From Phlyctochytrium arcticum (lineage: Eukaryota > Chytridiomycota > Chytridiomycetes > Chytridiales > Chytridiaceae), in contig JAHLKI010000001.1 of the NCBI GenBank assembly GCA_025602905.1, forward strand, positions 992,001 to 1,056,000: DNA of 64,000 bases, given 5' to 3'. The notes beneath the pieces were generated by a model, which saw nothing but the letters and a program-made list of their open reading frames with translations, searched no databases and had not been told where the DNA came from. A program made the position numbers and the translations under genes. Positions 20,283 through 33,222 of this stretch are shown piece after piece. Position 1 is the first letter of the stretch. Every line of letters begins with the position of its first letter.

Positions 20283-22812
20283 ATGGCCATTGACAGTTTA
20301 GATAGCCTGTCAGCCAGAGACTGATGATGGAAGAAGGCTCTGGCCGACAGACATTGCTCACTCATCCATGAGCGGGTCAAAAGGTCCCTTATCAAGATCC
20401 AGAGAAGCTTCATACCAAATCGTAAGCCCCGCCCTTTCCTCGGACGTCGGGTTCAGATTGTCGGAACAGGCCCTTGATTATATTTGCGATTCGGTTCGTG
20501 GGGTCCAGCAACTGGTTGAGCCCCTTGAAATCTTTCTCCACGTTCCGGCGGAGTTCCATTTGCTCTTCTCGTCTTCCCCTGACATTCGGCGTTGGTAGAC
20601 TAGGCTCCATGCGGCCCCTTCCAGTTATTTGCAGTAAGGTTCCAAGAATTTGAGGGCAACCGTCATACCAAACCCCAAACTCGGCTCCTTCCTCAGTCGT
20701 CGCGTCCTTGTTCTGCAGAAAGGCTCACAGACCCTGTCTCTTCCCCTGGGATCACATTGCCCTTCGTCAGCTGAAGCCACCGTCGCAAACGCCGCGCTTT
20801 GCCTCGGGTGTTGGGTACCGCTTGTTTAGAAAGGCGTTGAGTCCTCGGATTTGCGGCTCGGTATATTCATTATGGTTTCGGGCAGACTCTTGCTTTCTTT
20901 GCGCTTTGTTCTTCTGGGCTCAGATCCCCCAGGCTTGCGTTGGCGACAACGGTTGGGATGTGGGACTGGGTCCCTCTCTTGTGGGGCTGGTTGGTCCAGA
21001 GGTCTTGAGCGGCAGGATTCACATCTTCTTGAACTTCTTGAAGTAAATTAAAGGGAGGACGCTTGCTTCTTTGAGATTTCGCCGTGGATGCGTCAGGACG
21101 CAAGTCGGAATTCAGGTCGGAATTTGTGACAATATTCCGAGGCACTTTGTCCCTTTAGGGACAGGTGATGCGCAGTCATGGACAGAGCGGAGTCTCCGGA
21201 GGAGTCTTTCTGAATTTTGCTCTGCCTTCCTGCCAGTCGCTGGCCTCGCATTCTCAGAATGATCACAACATTGCAAGGACGATACCAACTGACTTTGTAA
21301 CGGACTGACTACCACTACCGACTGAATTGCTACACTACCAACCGACTGCGTACCAACTGACTTCGCAACTGACTACCACTACTGTACCAACTGATAATGT
21401 CAACAGACTGTCAACATGGTACGTTTTGGAAGGCTTTCTATTTTCTTCCATATCGACTTAACCTTTTGTGGAGTGCAGCGAACCACCACTGTCTATTTCA
21501 CAGGCCTTTACCCTAGTGGCGGTGGACAAGATTTGCCAAAACCTGCATCTCGATGCGTTTGGACTGCACGACTTTGGAGTCGGAGGAGATTCCGCCCACC
21601 GACCCCATTATCCCCAACACCAGAGAAGAGCCGTATGAATTTGAGCAAAAATACCTCCACCGCGAGAACCTACCGTGCGAGAGGTCACTGTTGCTTGCGT
21701 CCATGCACCTGCTTCCGGTGGACTCGGCTGTTGTTAAGTCATCTGAATCAGAGATACGCCAGGATCCCCATACTCCGACCTATTCTGTGACCTTCAACCA
21801 AGTTTACAAAGGATGATTCATTTTCACATCCTCAAACTAACACTCGTCAACAATTGGAAATGCATTTTCGTCATCCAACCTAACCCAACACATTTCTTAA
21901 CGTTCCTCAAGGATAAATATCGATATTCCACTTATTCAAACCGGACAACGCAGAGTGGGCGCGCTGGGATTGGCGCCCACTCTGCGCTAAGTCTAGATGA
22001 CACGAGTGTGTTTGGACGAGATGCTGAGAATCTGAAGAACTGGACACATATCTATGTCAACACATGTCAGAGAGTCTGTCGGCTTTGTCACTTGTGGCGG
22101 GCAACAACTAGTCAGAATAGCAATTGTTCAATTCACGGCTTCTTTTCTTTTCGTAAATGGATATTTTATCACTACTGTACAGTTTAGCGTTACAATCCCA
22201 ACAAGACAGGCTTTCCCACGGTCGTTTGAATAGAGACCATCTCGAGTATATTTGTCACGTCGATTCCGACCCAACTCTGTTGACATACCATCTTCTGCTT
22301 GAGACTTTGGGAGAGCATGCTCTTTATTATAGCGTTCAGAACGCTATTACAGGTATTCGGGGCGAGAGTTGCTCCCCTCTTGTCCATTGTAGTATAATGA
22401 AGCAAATCAAATCCAGAAACAAAAGTCACGTCGAGGAAAAGCAAAATATTAGAAAGGATGACCGATGCTGTATAATAGAAAGTGTAGAAGCGGGATGTAA
22501 AGGAAAGTAATTTTTTAGAATGTGATTGCCGACGGCGTAAAAATATATGTCAACTGGAAGTAACTTTTGGGACGTACTTCCTTGAAAATACAGTGACCAA
22601 ACCTCGGCGGACAGAATGGCCCAAGCACTCTTGTTTGCAGCTGTATTGTCTGTTTACCGCACCCAACAACAAAGTTGATGTCCCCCCCTTTTCCAATCAC
22701 ACGAGCAATGCTCCTCTGCGATCCATGCGGGTGTCTGGCCCAATTGACATGTCGTAGGAATATGCATTTTTGATGGGGAAAACTGTTCGCCGTGTAGTTG
22801 ACAATAGGATCA
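20283..22812. other. Repeat-bearing region with no firm gene
   Basis: Minus-strand segments near 20390-20860 encode three degenerate copies of a peptide pattern interrupted by stops and frameshifts. A short-period repeat follows at 21284-21415. An 87-residue acidic frame (21553-21816, plus strand) could be an exon of a small gene but lacks family similarity and a clear promoter. Nothing else is supported. Confidence 0.35.
21284..21415. repeat. Degenerate ACCAACTGACT repeat
   Basis: Short blocks ACCAACTGACT, ACTACCACTAC and AACCGACTG recur irregularly about ten times. The run ends directly before an ATG at 21416. Confidence 0.7.
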
Positions 22813-23322
22813 TCAATAAAAGCAAATTACCTGGCGTCCACTTTGTGGAAAATAATGGGCCCCAAAAACTCCAATCAGCCCGTGGATCGGTGGCAATTGA
22901 CCGTCATGTACAAAGTGGAAGTTTTGACTCGAAATGAATATGCGGAGAGTGCCGAGAAAACTTTCAAATGTTTTTACGTATCTCTCTATCGAAGCATATC
23001 TTAAATATATGCAAGTGGCAAAGATATCGCCAATACTCACTTCTACGCCCGACAGCTTGGTTTCTACTACATAGAGAGTTTGATTGACAGGATTGTAAGC
23101 AAGCCCGTCAATTCCACTAAGGTCTCGCCCTGGTAATTTAATTTCAGGGGAATTCTGTTGAAAATCAAATTCCCTTTTTTCGGACACTAGGTAATAGTTT
23201 GCCCCAACTCCAAAAATTCTTCCGGGACCCGAAAGTAAAGGTGATTCGATGTCTGCGGCCAAATGTCGGCAAAAAGCTTGGAGCAGGACCGACATACATT
23301 TTACACCCAGTCTCCTGAACAT

Positions 23323-24350
23323 GACCGAATACTGCCTTCAGTGCCAAATTAAGGCGGTCTTGAACCGAACTGTTTCTAGCTTGCTGGCGATGTTTTTTGG
23401 ATGAACATTCTTGTCACGTTTTTTTGAGCGGGGGATTGGTTCTGTACTAAAAAAGTATACTCGCAAAGTAAACCTGTCAATGGCAAATGGCGGAAATCGG
23501 TATTGTGCTTTCGCCCATCATTCAAAAAAGACCAGAGTTGCAGATTGTTGATTTGATTGGTAGGGGTATAGAAAGGCAAATCTTGATGTATTCGTCCAGT
23601 GGGGAGAGGAATGGAAATCTTCAATTTTGACGTCGCCAAAAAAATTGTCCATCACGCGTCAAAAAATTGGACAATTTGATTTTGTTCCCCATTGTCCGCA
23701 TCTTCTCGCTAAATGCAATTTAGGGCACTACCTCGATCGAGCACGGATATCATCTTCCTAACCTGCGTCTCGCTGCTTCCCCAACTTCCTGCTTCTCTGT
23801 CTCCAATTTCTCGCGTTTGCCGCTGATATGTCATGAGTAATCCACGCACTTAATCATACACAAGATTGTGCCAGTAAGAACTACTTGGCGCTGTTTGCTG
23901 AGTCCAAGAAGAGTCGCAGACCAGAGACAGTTTAGATGGGCAGATCACAACAGAGATCACAGAGTCTTCTCAAGTCCTAATGCTGCCGCTGCGCCGCCGA
24001 GCCGCCGCCACGGCTGCTGCGCGATCACCTAAGCCTAACGCGTTTTGTTCCATTCTTGACCACACTGTCGTCAAAGTCGATCAAACGATTGCCAAACAGG
24101 ATTCATCCTTGATTAGGCGCTACTGGGTAGAATTTCCAGTAGGATCCATTAGAGATTAAGCGTGCTGGACGGCTGGGGTAGTTTTGTCTTGCATTGAGGC
24201 CGTGGAAGAGCTGTTACACGTAGGTTGAACCCATCAAGAAATCCGAATATGTCATTGAATATGTTTTCCTTCTCCCTTACAGCTGCATATAAAAAAGCTA
24301 CTTGTCCTCGCGCAGAGTCTCCCCTAGTTTGTTTTGTAAAGAGGGAAAAA
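23323..24350. other. Spacer upstream of the methyltransferase gene
   Basis: No gene is seen. An in-frame ATG at 24225 precedes the chosen start at 24351, but the intervening 42 codons would bury the membrane anchor and are probably leader sequence. Confidence 0.45.
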
Positions 24351-25476
24351 ATGTCTCGGCGATCTCGGAATTTGGTTCTGGTGTTGCTCTTTGGAGCGTT
24401 TGTGTTTTTTATCGCATCGTACCAACGAGATACGCTTCTCGGTGCAGCGGGTGATCGTCGAGCTCCTTCCCCACCTCCACCGCAACGACACATCAAGGCC
24501 GAACAGCAGAAACCTATTGTTGTTGTTGAGGATCCGGCGGCCAAGCACGAGCCGCATCAGGACCCGCCACCTGCTCCTCCTCCCCCACCACCCCCTAAGG
24601 TAGAGGAGAAACCCTCGGGTCCAGCAGACTCGTACCGCAAAAGTGCCTTTGACAGTATCTATGATAACAATGTTTGGGGGAGTGACGAGAGTCGATCTGG
24701 TCCTGGTTCGACCGTAAAGAATACAGGTTCGCACTTTGCTTGGGCACTTTTTTTTTCGCAAGAACTAGTTGATCTAATTTTTTCTGTTTGATGTTTTTGC
24801 AGTGCGTATTCGGAATTTGCTGGATACTGTTTTTGCGCATTTTAAGATCAAGCACTTTTTGGACGCGCCATGCGGGGACTGCAACTGGCAACCCCATCTC
24901 AAGACATTTAAAGATATCTCGTACACGGGGGCCGACATTGTCAACACTGTCATCACGCACAACATGCGTAAGTACCTGGACCGTCCCAACATGCGGTTCG
25001 TCAACCTGGACCTGGTATTGGATAAAATTCCCCAAGGACAATTTGAGGCCATTCTCTCCCGCGATGCGGTTCAGCATTTGCCGCTGGCCGATGGAACAAC
25101 CCTGTACCAGAATTTCGAACAGAGTGGAGCCAAATATCTCATTAGCAACTTTCACGACCCGAGCTTTGGCAAGTACAAAAACAAAGATATCGGCGCTGGT
25201 GCCTTTTACGACAACCACCCCTTCCTTCCGCCATTCAACTTATCCCTACCCCTATTTTACACGATTGACGCGTCTGACGAGCATTTAATTGAGGCCCCAT
25301 ATGAGCGCAAATACGTTGCAGTGTGGAAGCTGCCGGCTCTGCACTTGGGGGATGGCAAGGCTTTTGAGCCTGACGAGGAGCTGGCTAAACAGGGACTGGT
25401 GCCTGTCACGGAGGAGGGACGCAAGGTTCTGGAAGAATTGGGTCTGAAGATTCCATCAAAAGCCCCTGCAGTTTGA
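24351..25476 (+). CDS. Single-pass membrane class I SAM-dependent methyltransferase
   Basis: Two exons, 24351-24726 and 24803-25476, give 349 residues (intron 76 bp with an unusual GTTCGC donor). A short basic N-terminus and one transmembrane helix (about 8-24) predict a type II membrane protein, probably in the secretory pathway. A Pro-rich stem follows, then the catalytic domain from about residue 105. WGSDESRSGPGS is followed by the SAM-binding motif LDAPCGD (Asp146-Asp151 region) and NLDLVLDKIP. The domain pattern is one I associate with uncharacterised bacterial, especially cyanobacterial, methyltransferases, so horizontal origin is possible. The substrate is unknown; location suggests a glycan or lipid acceptor (inference). 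The start at 24351 places the anchor at the N-terminus. Confidence 0.8.
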
Positions 25477-27232
25477 GAACTGGGTACTATTTATATTTTT
25501 GACATTTATATTGGCAACTGTTGAATGCCCAGATTTTTTTTTTGTTAAATGGACGTCTTCTCGAATATTCTCAATCAGACTGTTTTTATCCGCCATCCTT
25601 TCTTCCACCAGTCTCCTCCAACCTTCATCAATTTCCATTATTTTCGCAGCAAATTACGCTCCAATGCCCCGACCAGATCAGGCATTTTCTAGGCATTGTG
25701 ATTTTCTGGGACAGGCGTTTCAGACAGCAACAGTATCATAGTTCCTTTGAATAGAGTAACACACGGTGTTATGCATTTGTTGTAGCACATAGAAAGGAAA
25801 ATTTCTGCTTGTCTTGTGCCAGTCCGTCTGCAAGTTACATTCAAGCTCAACATCAATGGCATCTCTGCGACGGCTGTCGTAACAGGTCCTCCTTATATAC
25901 ATCCTAATCTGCATCCTATTGACCGTACTCGGGTATCATACATTACAAAATGACCACGCTGGTAAGAATAAGGTTTGGTCTCCTTCATTTCCAACCGTAT
26001 CCTGGTTGTTCTGCGCATTTCGATGCATTAATTAGTTTGCCGGCGGTCGAAACTTTAAACGCCACCCACCGTTTGGCGGCACGACCCTTCCGTACCACAA
26101 AAAAGGAATGATTCTACTAGGTTGGGGATTTCGGAGCCTCCCCAAATGTTCCATATTCGTAAAAAAGCTGCGGCCAAACACCTGGGGCTTGGGGAAAAGC
26201 TGATATGCCATGTATCACTGGCGATAGTTATCATGTAGAGTACATACAGTGCCAGCAAGTTATCGTTGCCGCAAAGACGCTTTTCTTTTAACGAGACGAT
26301 ATCATACTCGTACTCGTAACCTGAGCCTGGCGGGAATGAAACTCTATCGATCCATATTGACAGGATCAGGGCGCTTGAAATTCATTTTCTTGTTGGACCT
26401 TTGGAAATTGGAGCCCTGCTTCATTTCAATATAGAGTTTTCCTGCCCGACGAGCAACCGGTTTTCAGCCCCTGGGGCGGGGCCTGGGGTATTTGCATACA
26501 TTTCCGAGATTGGAAGGGGCCCTGCTTGAACTATCCGGTAGGAGGAGGAGTACATATGCTGATCAAGAGCTGGATCAAGAGTAGGTCGTGGTATATACCC
26601 TTGCGACACTATCATCGCTGGTATGATATCCAGTCGTCCAGTTGTGCAAGTTCAAGAAGAGGCCAGACTTTTTCATTCATCTCAAGACGTTTCAGGTTTC
26701 AGATGGCCGCTTCATCTGCGGTCATTCGCCGACTGTGCCGCCGGCCGCTTGACGCGCAAAAAGGACGCGTTTCGCTCTCGAACAAGAAAAGCGCGTACCC
26801 TTGCAGTTACGCGGCAAGACGAATGCGACCACCGCGAAACGACAGCTGGTGAAAGCAAAAGAGAGGATGTAGACATCTCTCAACGGACAAAGGGAAAAAG
26901 AACCCGATCAGTCGGGGCTCCAGCCAGCGTTTACTTTAGGGAAAAAAGAGCGTCTTGCTGCGGGCCAAATTAGCGCAAGAAAACCCCGTGAAAAAAACGG
27001 GACAATGCCCCGTCGTAGTAGGCGTGAAATGAACCACGCTGCCGGTCTTTTGCCGTGAGGTAGCGATGGTGGCGGAGCTTTGGAAAGATGTGCCCCCCCG
27101 CCCGAGGTAAAGTTGGGGGCACAACCCGTCTGCCGCAGCAACCGCATCCCTGCGCCGGCTCGCAGCGTACAAGCCTTCATCTGCCGTTTCGTTGGTCTCC
27201 GCCGTCCGCCGCCATACTTTTCGACCGTCCGT
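25477..27232. other. Spacer between the methyltransferase and first Reeler gene
   Basis: AT-rich at the left, GC-rich near 26700-27200. The small open frames overlap and have no recognisable content. The right end is the first Reeler gene's promoter. Confidence 0.45.
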
Positions 27233-27240
27233 TATAAAGG
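27233..27240 (+). promoter_or_regulatory. TATA box of Reeler gene 1
   Basis: TATAAAGG lies 166 bp before the ATG at 27399. Confidence 0.55.
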
Positions 27241-27398
27241 TCCGCCAGGTACATTCGGCCCTTCCTTTTCCGATTTATTCCATCAATCCCCGGACGACGA
27301 CGACGACCTTTACATCTTAGAATACATACACGGTCGTATCCCTCATCAACGTCCTCTTTTACTACTACAGTCTCTCGCTGCGCATCATCATCATCATC

Positions 27399-28208
27399 AT
27401 GCCTTCCATCACATCCTGGGTATCTACCCTCTTCTTGCTCGCAACCGCCGTCAACGCCCTTCCCGGGGGAGCTCCCAAATGTGCCATTAACCCCGCCGTC
27501 ATTACAGCTGCCCACGGTGCACCCAAAGCTGCCGGTTACAAGATTGCTGCCTCGGCAACATCATACACTCCCGGCCAGAAAGTCGAAGTCAAACTCACTG
27601 GAACAAGTGCCATCGCAGGTGTCTTGATGTACGCTACGGCCGGTGCCGCCAGTGATGCTGCTGCCGCTCCCAACAGCAGCAAAAAACACGTCGGCAAGTT
27701 TGATGTTGCCAATGGATTCCGGGCTCAAACGGCAACCATTTGCGATGCTGCTGGAATCGTCAACGATGCTCCCGAATCCACCATCACCCACGCCAACCCA
27801 ACCCCCAAGGGCAACGAAGTCACCTTTTCTTGGACAGCACCCGCTGCTGATGTTGGTCCCATTACCTTTAACGTTGCCGTCGCCAGTGGATCTCCTGGAC
27901 AGCCTTGGCAAGTTTTGGACATTGTCACTTTGAATGGAGCTGGTGGTGCTGCACCAGCACCCGGTGGTGCCGCTAATCCTACCGGCACCAATGCTCCCAC
28001 CGCAACCAAGAGAAAGTGCACCAAAAAGACCCCAACCCCCGCTACCCTTCCCGCTGCCGGCGCCTCTACGACTGTCACAGCAGGATCTCAAGCAACCAGC
28101 ACAAGTGGTCCTACTCTTCTCCCCAGCAGCGCCGACCAGCCATCAGGCGTCTTTGGTGCTTTCGCGGCTGTCATCCTCGGAGCAGCCAGCTTGTTCTCTT
28201 TGGCTTAG
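27399..28208 (+). CDS. Reeler-domain, probably GPI-anchored surface protein 1
   Basis: A single exon of 269 residues. A signal peptide (about 1-20, ending VNALP) leads into a Reeler-type domain at about 22-190. It has a conserved His in AAHG, YTPGQKVEVKLTG, ITHANP and the core FSWTAPAADVGPITF. Cysteines in PKCAINP and TICDAAG could form the usual disulfide. A Thr/Pro/Ser/Ala-rich stalk follows, then a hydrophobic C-terminus (SGVFGAFAAVILGAASLFSLA region) like a GPI signal. Reeler domains occur in extracellular matrix and defence proteins of animals; roles in fungi are poorly known. Location at the cell surface is inferred. A paralogue lies 1.2 kb downstream on the same strand. Confidence 0.8.
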   Translation: MPSITSWVSTLFLLATAVNALPGGAPKCAINPAVITAAHGAPKAAGYKIAASATSYTPGQKVEVKLTGTSAIAGVLMYATAGAASDAAAAPNSSKKHVGKFDVANGFRAQTATICDAAGIVNDAPESTITHANPTPKGNEVTFSWTAPAADVGPITFNVAVASGSPGQPWQVLDIVTLNGAGGAAPAPGGAANPTGTNAPTATKRKCTKKTPTPATLPAAGASTTVTAGSQATSTSGPTLLPSSADQPSGVFGAFAAVILGAASLFSLA

Positions 28209-29424
28209 ATCCCGTCCTTTGTACCTATTCTGCAACACTGATTTCTGCTACTCGTTGTCCCAAACTTCATCACCCACCATGTTAACATCCTTTTTTTCGT
28301 ACATACACGGCAATTTTCGACTGCAAGCCAGCGAGTGTCACCCCAAAAAAAAACTTTCAAGAAAACTCTCAGGTCTGGGACTTTGGGGGGCCATCAGTTT
28401 AGATTTGGCTGCAAAAAGCCCAGTGTCGGTTTTTTTATATGTTGATAGAATTTTTGTCTTGCTTGTTCCTTTCTGTAGTTACTATTCTTTTACCTTTTAT
28501 TCCCATCCTCGTTTCTTTTACATACAATAGCTGCTTCTTTTTTGTAAATATCGTCTCGCAGTGGTTTTTGAAACAAAGAAAGAATGCCTCTTGTATACTT
28601 GCTATCGTGCATCTTGACTGCGGTTGAGTTGGAAATCCGTCGAGTTTACGCACCAAAAGAGTTGGGGACCGCGAAACAGTCTGATCAACAACTGTAAAAC
28701 AAAGGGAAGCGATCGTTATATGCGTGACGTTCTCCCATTTTGGATGTCCCGTTTGAAAGTTGGTTCAAGGCAAGATAGAAGTAACGTTAAATCGACGTGG
28801 GCGGGCGCATTCAAGGATCGGTCTCCGTCTAAGCTTAACCTAGCTAACTGTTCATAAGCTTAACCATCTTTGTCCCTCGTCAATTTTCCCGCACAAGGTA
28901 AGCATAAAGTTTTACCACCGGTTTTAGTTGCATCTGATGGGCTGTACTCGACTTCAACCCCGTCCAAAAAAAAACAAGTACAAAGTATAAGGTAGGCGCG
29001 CAGCATGCTCACAGCGCACCTGCTTACACTGACCAGCATCTGGACCAGCATAGCATGTTTCAACATGATGTTTGAGATCCGCCCGCGTTTTTCCCCAGCT
29101 GCAACTCTGGACCTACTTAGTAAAAAGTACTCCGACGCCCCCCCTGTTGCTGAGCATTTTGACAGTTGATGCTAAGGTTGTAAAACTCTGAAGATGCGGG
29201 GCCCCGTTCTTGCTTTTTTGTAATCGGGATCTGGGGGTGAATGATGGATGCTGTCCTGTTTTCTGATAAATATAAGGGGATGGGTTGTCCGCTCTTCTCT
29301 CTTCTCATCATAAACATTAGACTGCCAAAGACTCTAAAGTACTTTTGACATCCCGCCCCCTTAGATCTGTAGAGTGCGCATCTCGAACAGCTTGCCGTAG
29401 ATTTTGAGACTCATTACAAGCAAC
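28209..29424. other. Spacer between the Reeler paralogues
   Basis: No gene is seen. A TATA-like element (TATAAGGG, 29271-29278) lies 147 bp before the second Reeler ATG. Confidence 0.45.
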
Positions 29425-30429
29425 ATGCCCTCACACACATCCTACCTCGCTGCGGCCGCCCTCCTCTTGGCATCGGCAGCCAGCGCCCTTCCTTCCGGAG
29501 TACCTCTCTGTGTCATCAACCCCGAAGTTGTCGCAGCTGCGCACGGTACACCCTCCTTCAATGGCACATACACCCTGGCCGCATCCCAGCAAACCTACAC
29601 TCCAGGCCAAAGTCTCAAAGTCACCATCTCGGGCAAACTCTCCATTCTCGGACTCTTGATGTACGCAACCCCCGATACAGAAAGCGACGTAGCGGCTGCC
29701 GACGACTCTGCTCCCACTCACGTCGGCAAATTTGACCTCGAGGATGGGTTCCGCGCGCAGAATGCCGAACTGTGCAAGGCCGCCGATGTCATCAACGAAA
29801 CTCCCCAATCAACCATTACCCATGCCAACAAGGACGAAAAAGGGGCGAATGGGAAGGTCACTTTTACGTGGACGGCACCCGCGGAGGATATCGGGCCGGT
29901 GGCCATCAATGCTCTGGTCAGTAACGGCGGGCCTGATGTACCGTGGGAGATTTTGGATGTGCTTGTCTTGGAGCCGGCTGGTGCCCCCGCTGACCCCAAA
30001 CAACCAGCGACCCTCTATGCCTTTACCGTGCCATCACCTAAATCTACCGCTGCCGTGCCATCACCCAAATCCACCGCCGTCGTCCCCGCCCCACCGAAAT
30101 CCATCCCAACTACCACCGTACAATCCGATGACATCCGTAAACGTCCCGCTAAGCCAACCCCAACTCGACCCCCCACAAAAACACCGGCCAAAAAAGTCAC
30201 CTTTGGCTCCCCCTCACGACCAACAAAACCAGCATCACTGCCTGACTGCAAATCCACCCTCACCCGGGCACCCACCACAACTATCAATCGCATGACAACA
30301 GCTACCGCCCGAGCAACAAGTATCTTTGCTCCGCGACCCAGTAGTGCAGCTCAACACGACTGTAGGCCCGTAACCAGCCTTGCGGCACTCATCATGGCCG
30401 GTGTGGGTACTTTGCTTGCCATGATTTAG
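29425..30429 (+). CDS. Reeler-domain, probably GPI-anchored surface protein 2
   Basis: A single exon of 334 residues. I chose ATG 29425 over the in-frame ATG at 29404 because it aligns with the paralogue's MPS start and gives a standard signal peptide (about 1-22). The Reeler domain shows AAHG, YTPGQSLKVTISG, HVGKFDLEDGFRAQ, STITHANKD and FTWTAPAEDIGP. The stalk is longer and richer in Pro, Thr and Lys than in paralogue 1, with a short repeat of PSPKSTAAV. The end (VTSLAALIMAGVGTLLAMI) resembles a GPI attachment signal. The domains are clearly related to the first copy but well diverged, so the tandem duplication is old. Confidence 0.8.
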   Translation: MPSHTSYLAAAALLLASAASALPSGVPLCVINPEVVAAAHGTPSFNGTYTLAASQQTYTPGQSLKVTISGKLSILGLLMYATPDTESDVAAADDSAPTHVGKFDLEDGFRAQNAELCKAADVINETPQSTITHANKDEKGANGKVTFTWTAPAEDIGPVAINALVSNGGPDVPWEILDVLVLEPAGAPADPKQPATLYAFTVPSPKSTAAVPSPKSTAVVPAPPKSIPTTTVQSDDIRKRPAKPTPTRPPTKTPAKKVTFGSPSRPTKPASLPDCKSTLTRAPTTTINRMTTATARATSIFAPRPSSAAQHDCRPVTSLAALIMAGVGTLLAMI

Positions 30430-30669
30430 AATTATTTTGCTATCCTATAAACTTTTCTGCTACATCACAATATCATCTGCTACATTACATTACACAAATA
30501 GAACATCATAAATCTTGCATGACAAAACGGTTTTTTGACCCCTTTTACATAATTCTGATTTGCTTTCTTAAAGTTTTTTTTTTACTAAGCCATTCTTTCG
30601 CAAAAGCAAGGCGGAGACGCGTCAAACCCCGACGTTGACAAATATTGTCCAAACTCAAAGGTCAGAGGT

Positions 30670-31221
30670 ATGAATTCACTCCTGGACGAAGCCCTCTTAT
30701 CCACCAAACACATTTCCCACGCCGCAATCCTCCGGGCTAAAGATGGCATCGTCAAAGCCCGATCTCCCTCATTCATTGTAGGTTCCCTAAATTTTAAATC
30801 ACGGTTTTGCAAGAAATCGACTTTTTCTTTACAAGTTGGATATGATGGATTGGGAGCGGATACAGGGGGCATTTGAGAATCATCGGGAAGCTAGAATGCA
30901 GGATGCGGGGATTACGCTTATGAATGTTCCGTATCGCGTTGTGAGAGCTGATAAAATGGCTGTGTATGGCAAGAATGTAGGGAACATGATCGGGATTGTC
31001 TGGCAACATGCTCTGACGTGCCAATTCTCGTAGAACAAATTGGGGATTATTATTGCACGGACCAATCAGTACTATATTTTGGGAACGTATGATGCTGGCA
31101 TGTATGCGAGCATTGCGGCCGAGGCGGTAGAGAAGTTGGGTAAGTACCAAAAAACTTGTCATCATAAACAAAATTGATTTATTTCGACACAGCTGATTAT
31201 CTTCGCAAAAAGAACAAATGA
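30670..31221 (+). CDS. PFN4: Profilin-4-like actin/lipid-binding protein
   Basis: Four short exons, 30670-30777, 30836-30976, 31034-31139 and 31193-31221, join in frame to 127 residues. All three introns (58, 57 and 53 bp) have GT–AG ends. The protein starts MNSLLDEALLSTKHISHAAI, continues with YRVVRADKMAVYGKN, and ends with YASIAAEAVEKLADYLRKK. It has profilin length and layout and, from memory of the family, fits profilin-4 better than the classical actin-binding profilins. Profilin-4 is typically linked to spermatogenesis or flagellated cells and binds phospholipids with weak or no actin binding. A flagellated fungal zoospore would suit this (inference). The stop codon lies 21 bp from the stop of the opposing PGI gene. 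Confidence 0.85.
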
Positions 31222-31242
31222 AGACAAAAGCAAGAACCCAAA

Positions 31243-33056
<1,814 letters not shown>

Positions 33057-33222
33057 GATTGTATAGCTTTGGTAGAGTACGATTGGAGATGTGTCGATGA
33101 AGGAAGTGACAGGATCGAGTTCCCGATAACTAATCCAAGTGACAATGTGGCGCACGCCCTGGTCATCGAAATTTCAAAATTTTCGGTTGCTTTCCTCACG
33201 GTGATTCAGCTTTTCCTGCAGC
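33057..33222. promoter_or_regulatory. Shared divergent promoter, PGI / REXO1-like
   Basis: Only 166 bp separates the two start codons, so both genes must share control sequence or overlap in their leaders. No clear TATA box is visible. Confidence 0.55.

Noticed and set aside
24225..24350. Upstream ATG extension of the methyltransferase
   Set aside because: It would add 42 residues before the membrane anchor; the start at 24351 gives a normal type II N-terminus.
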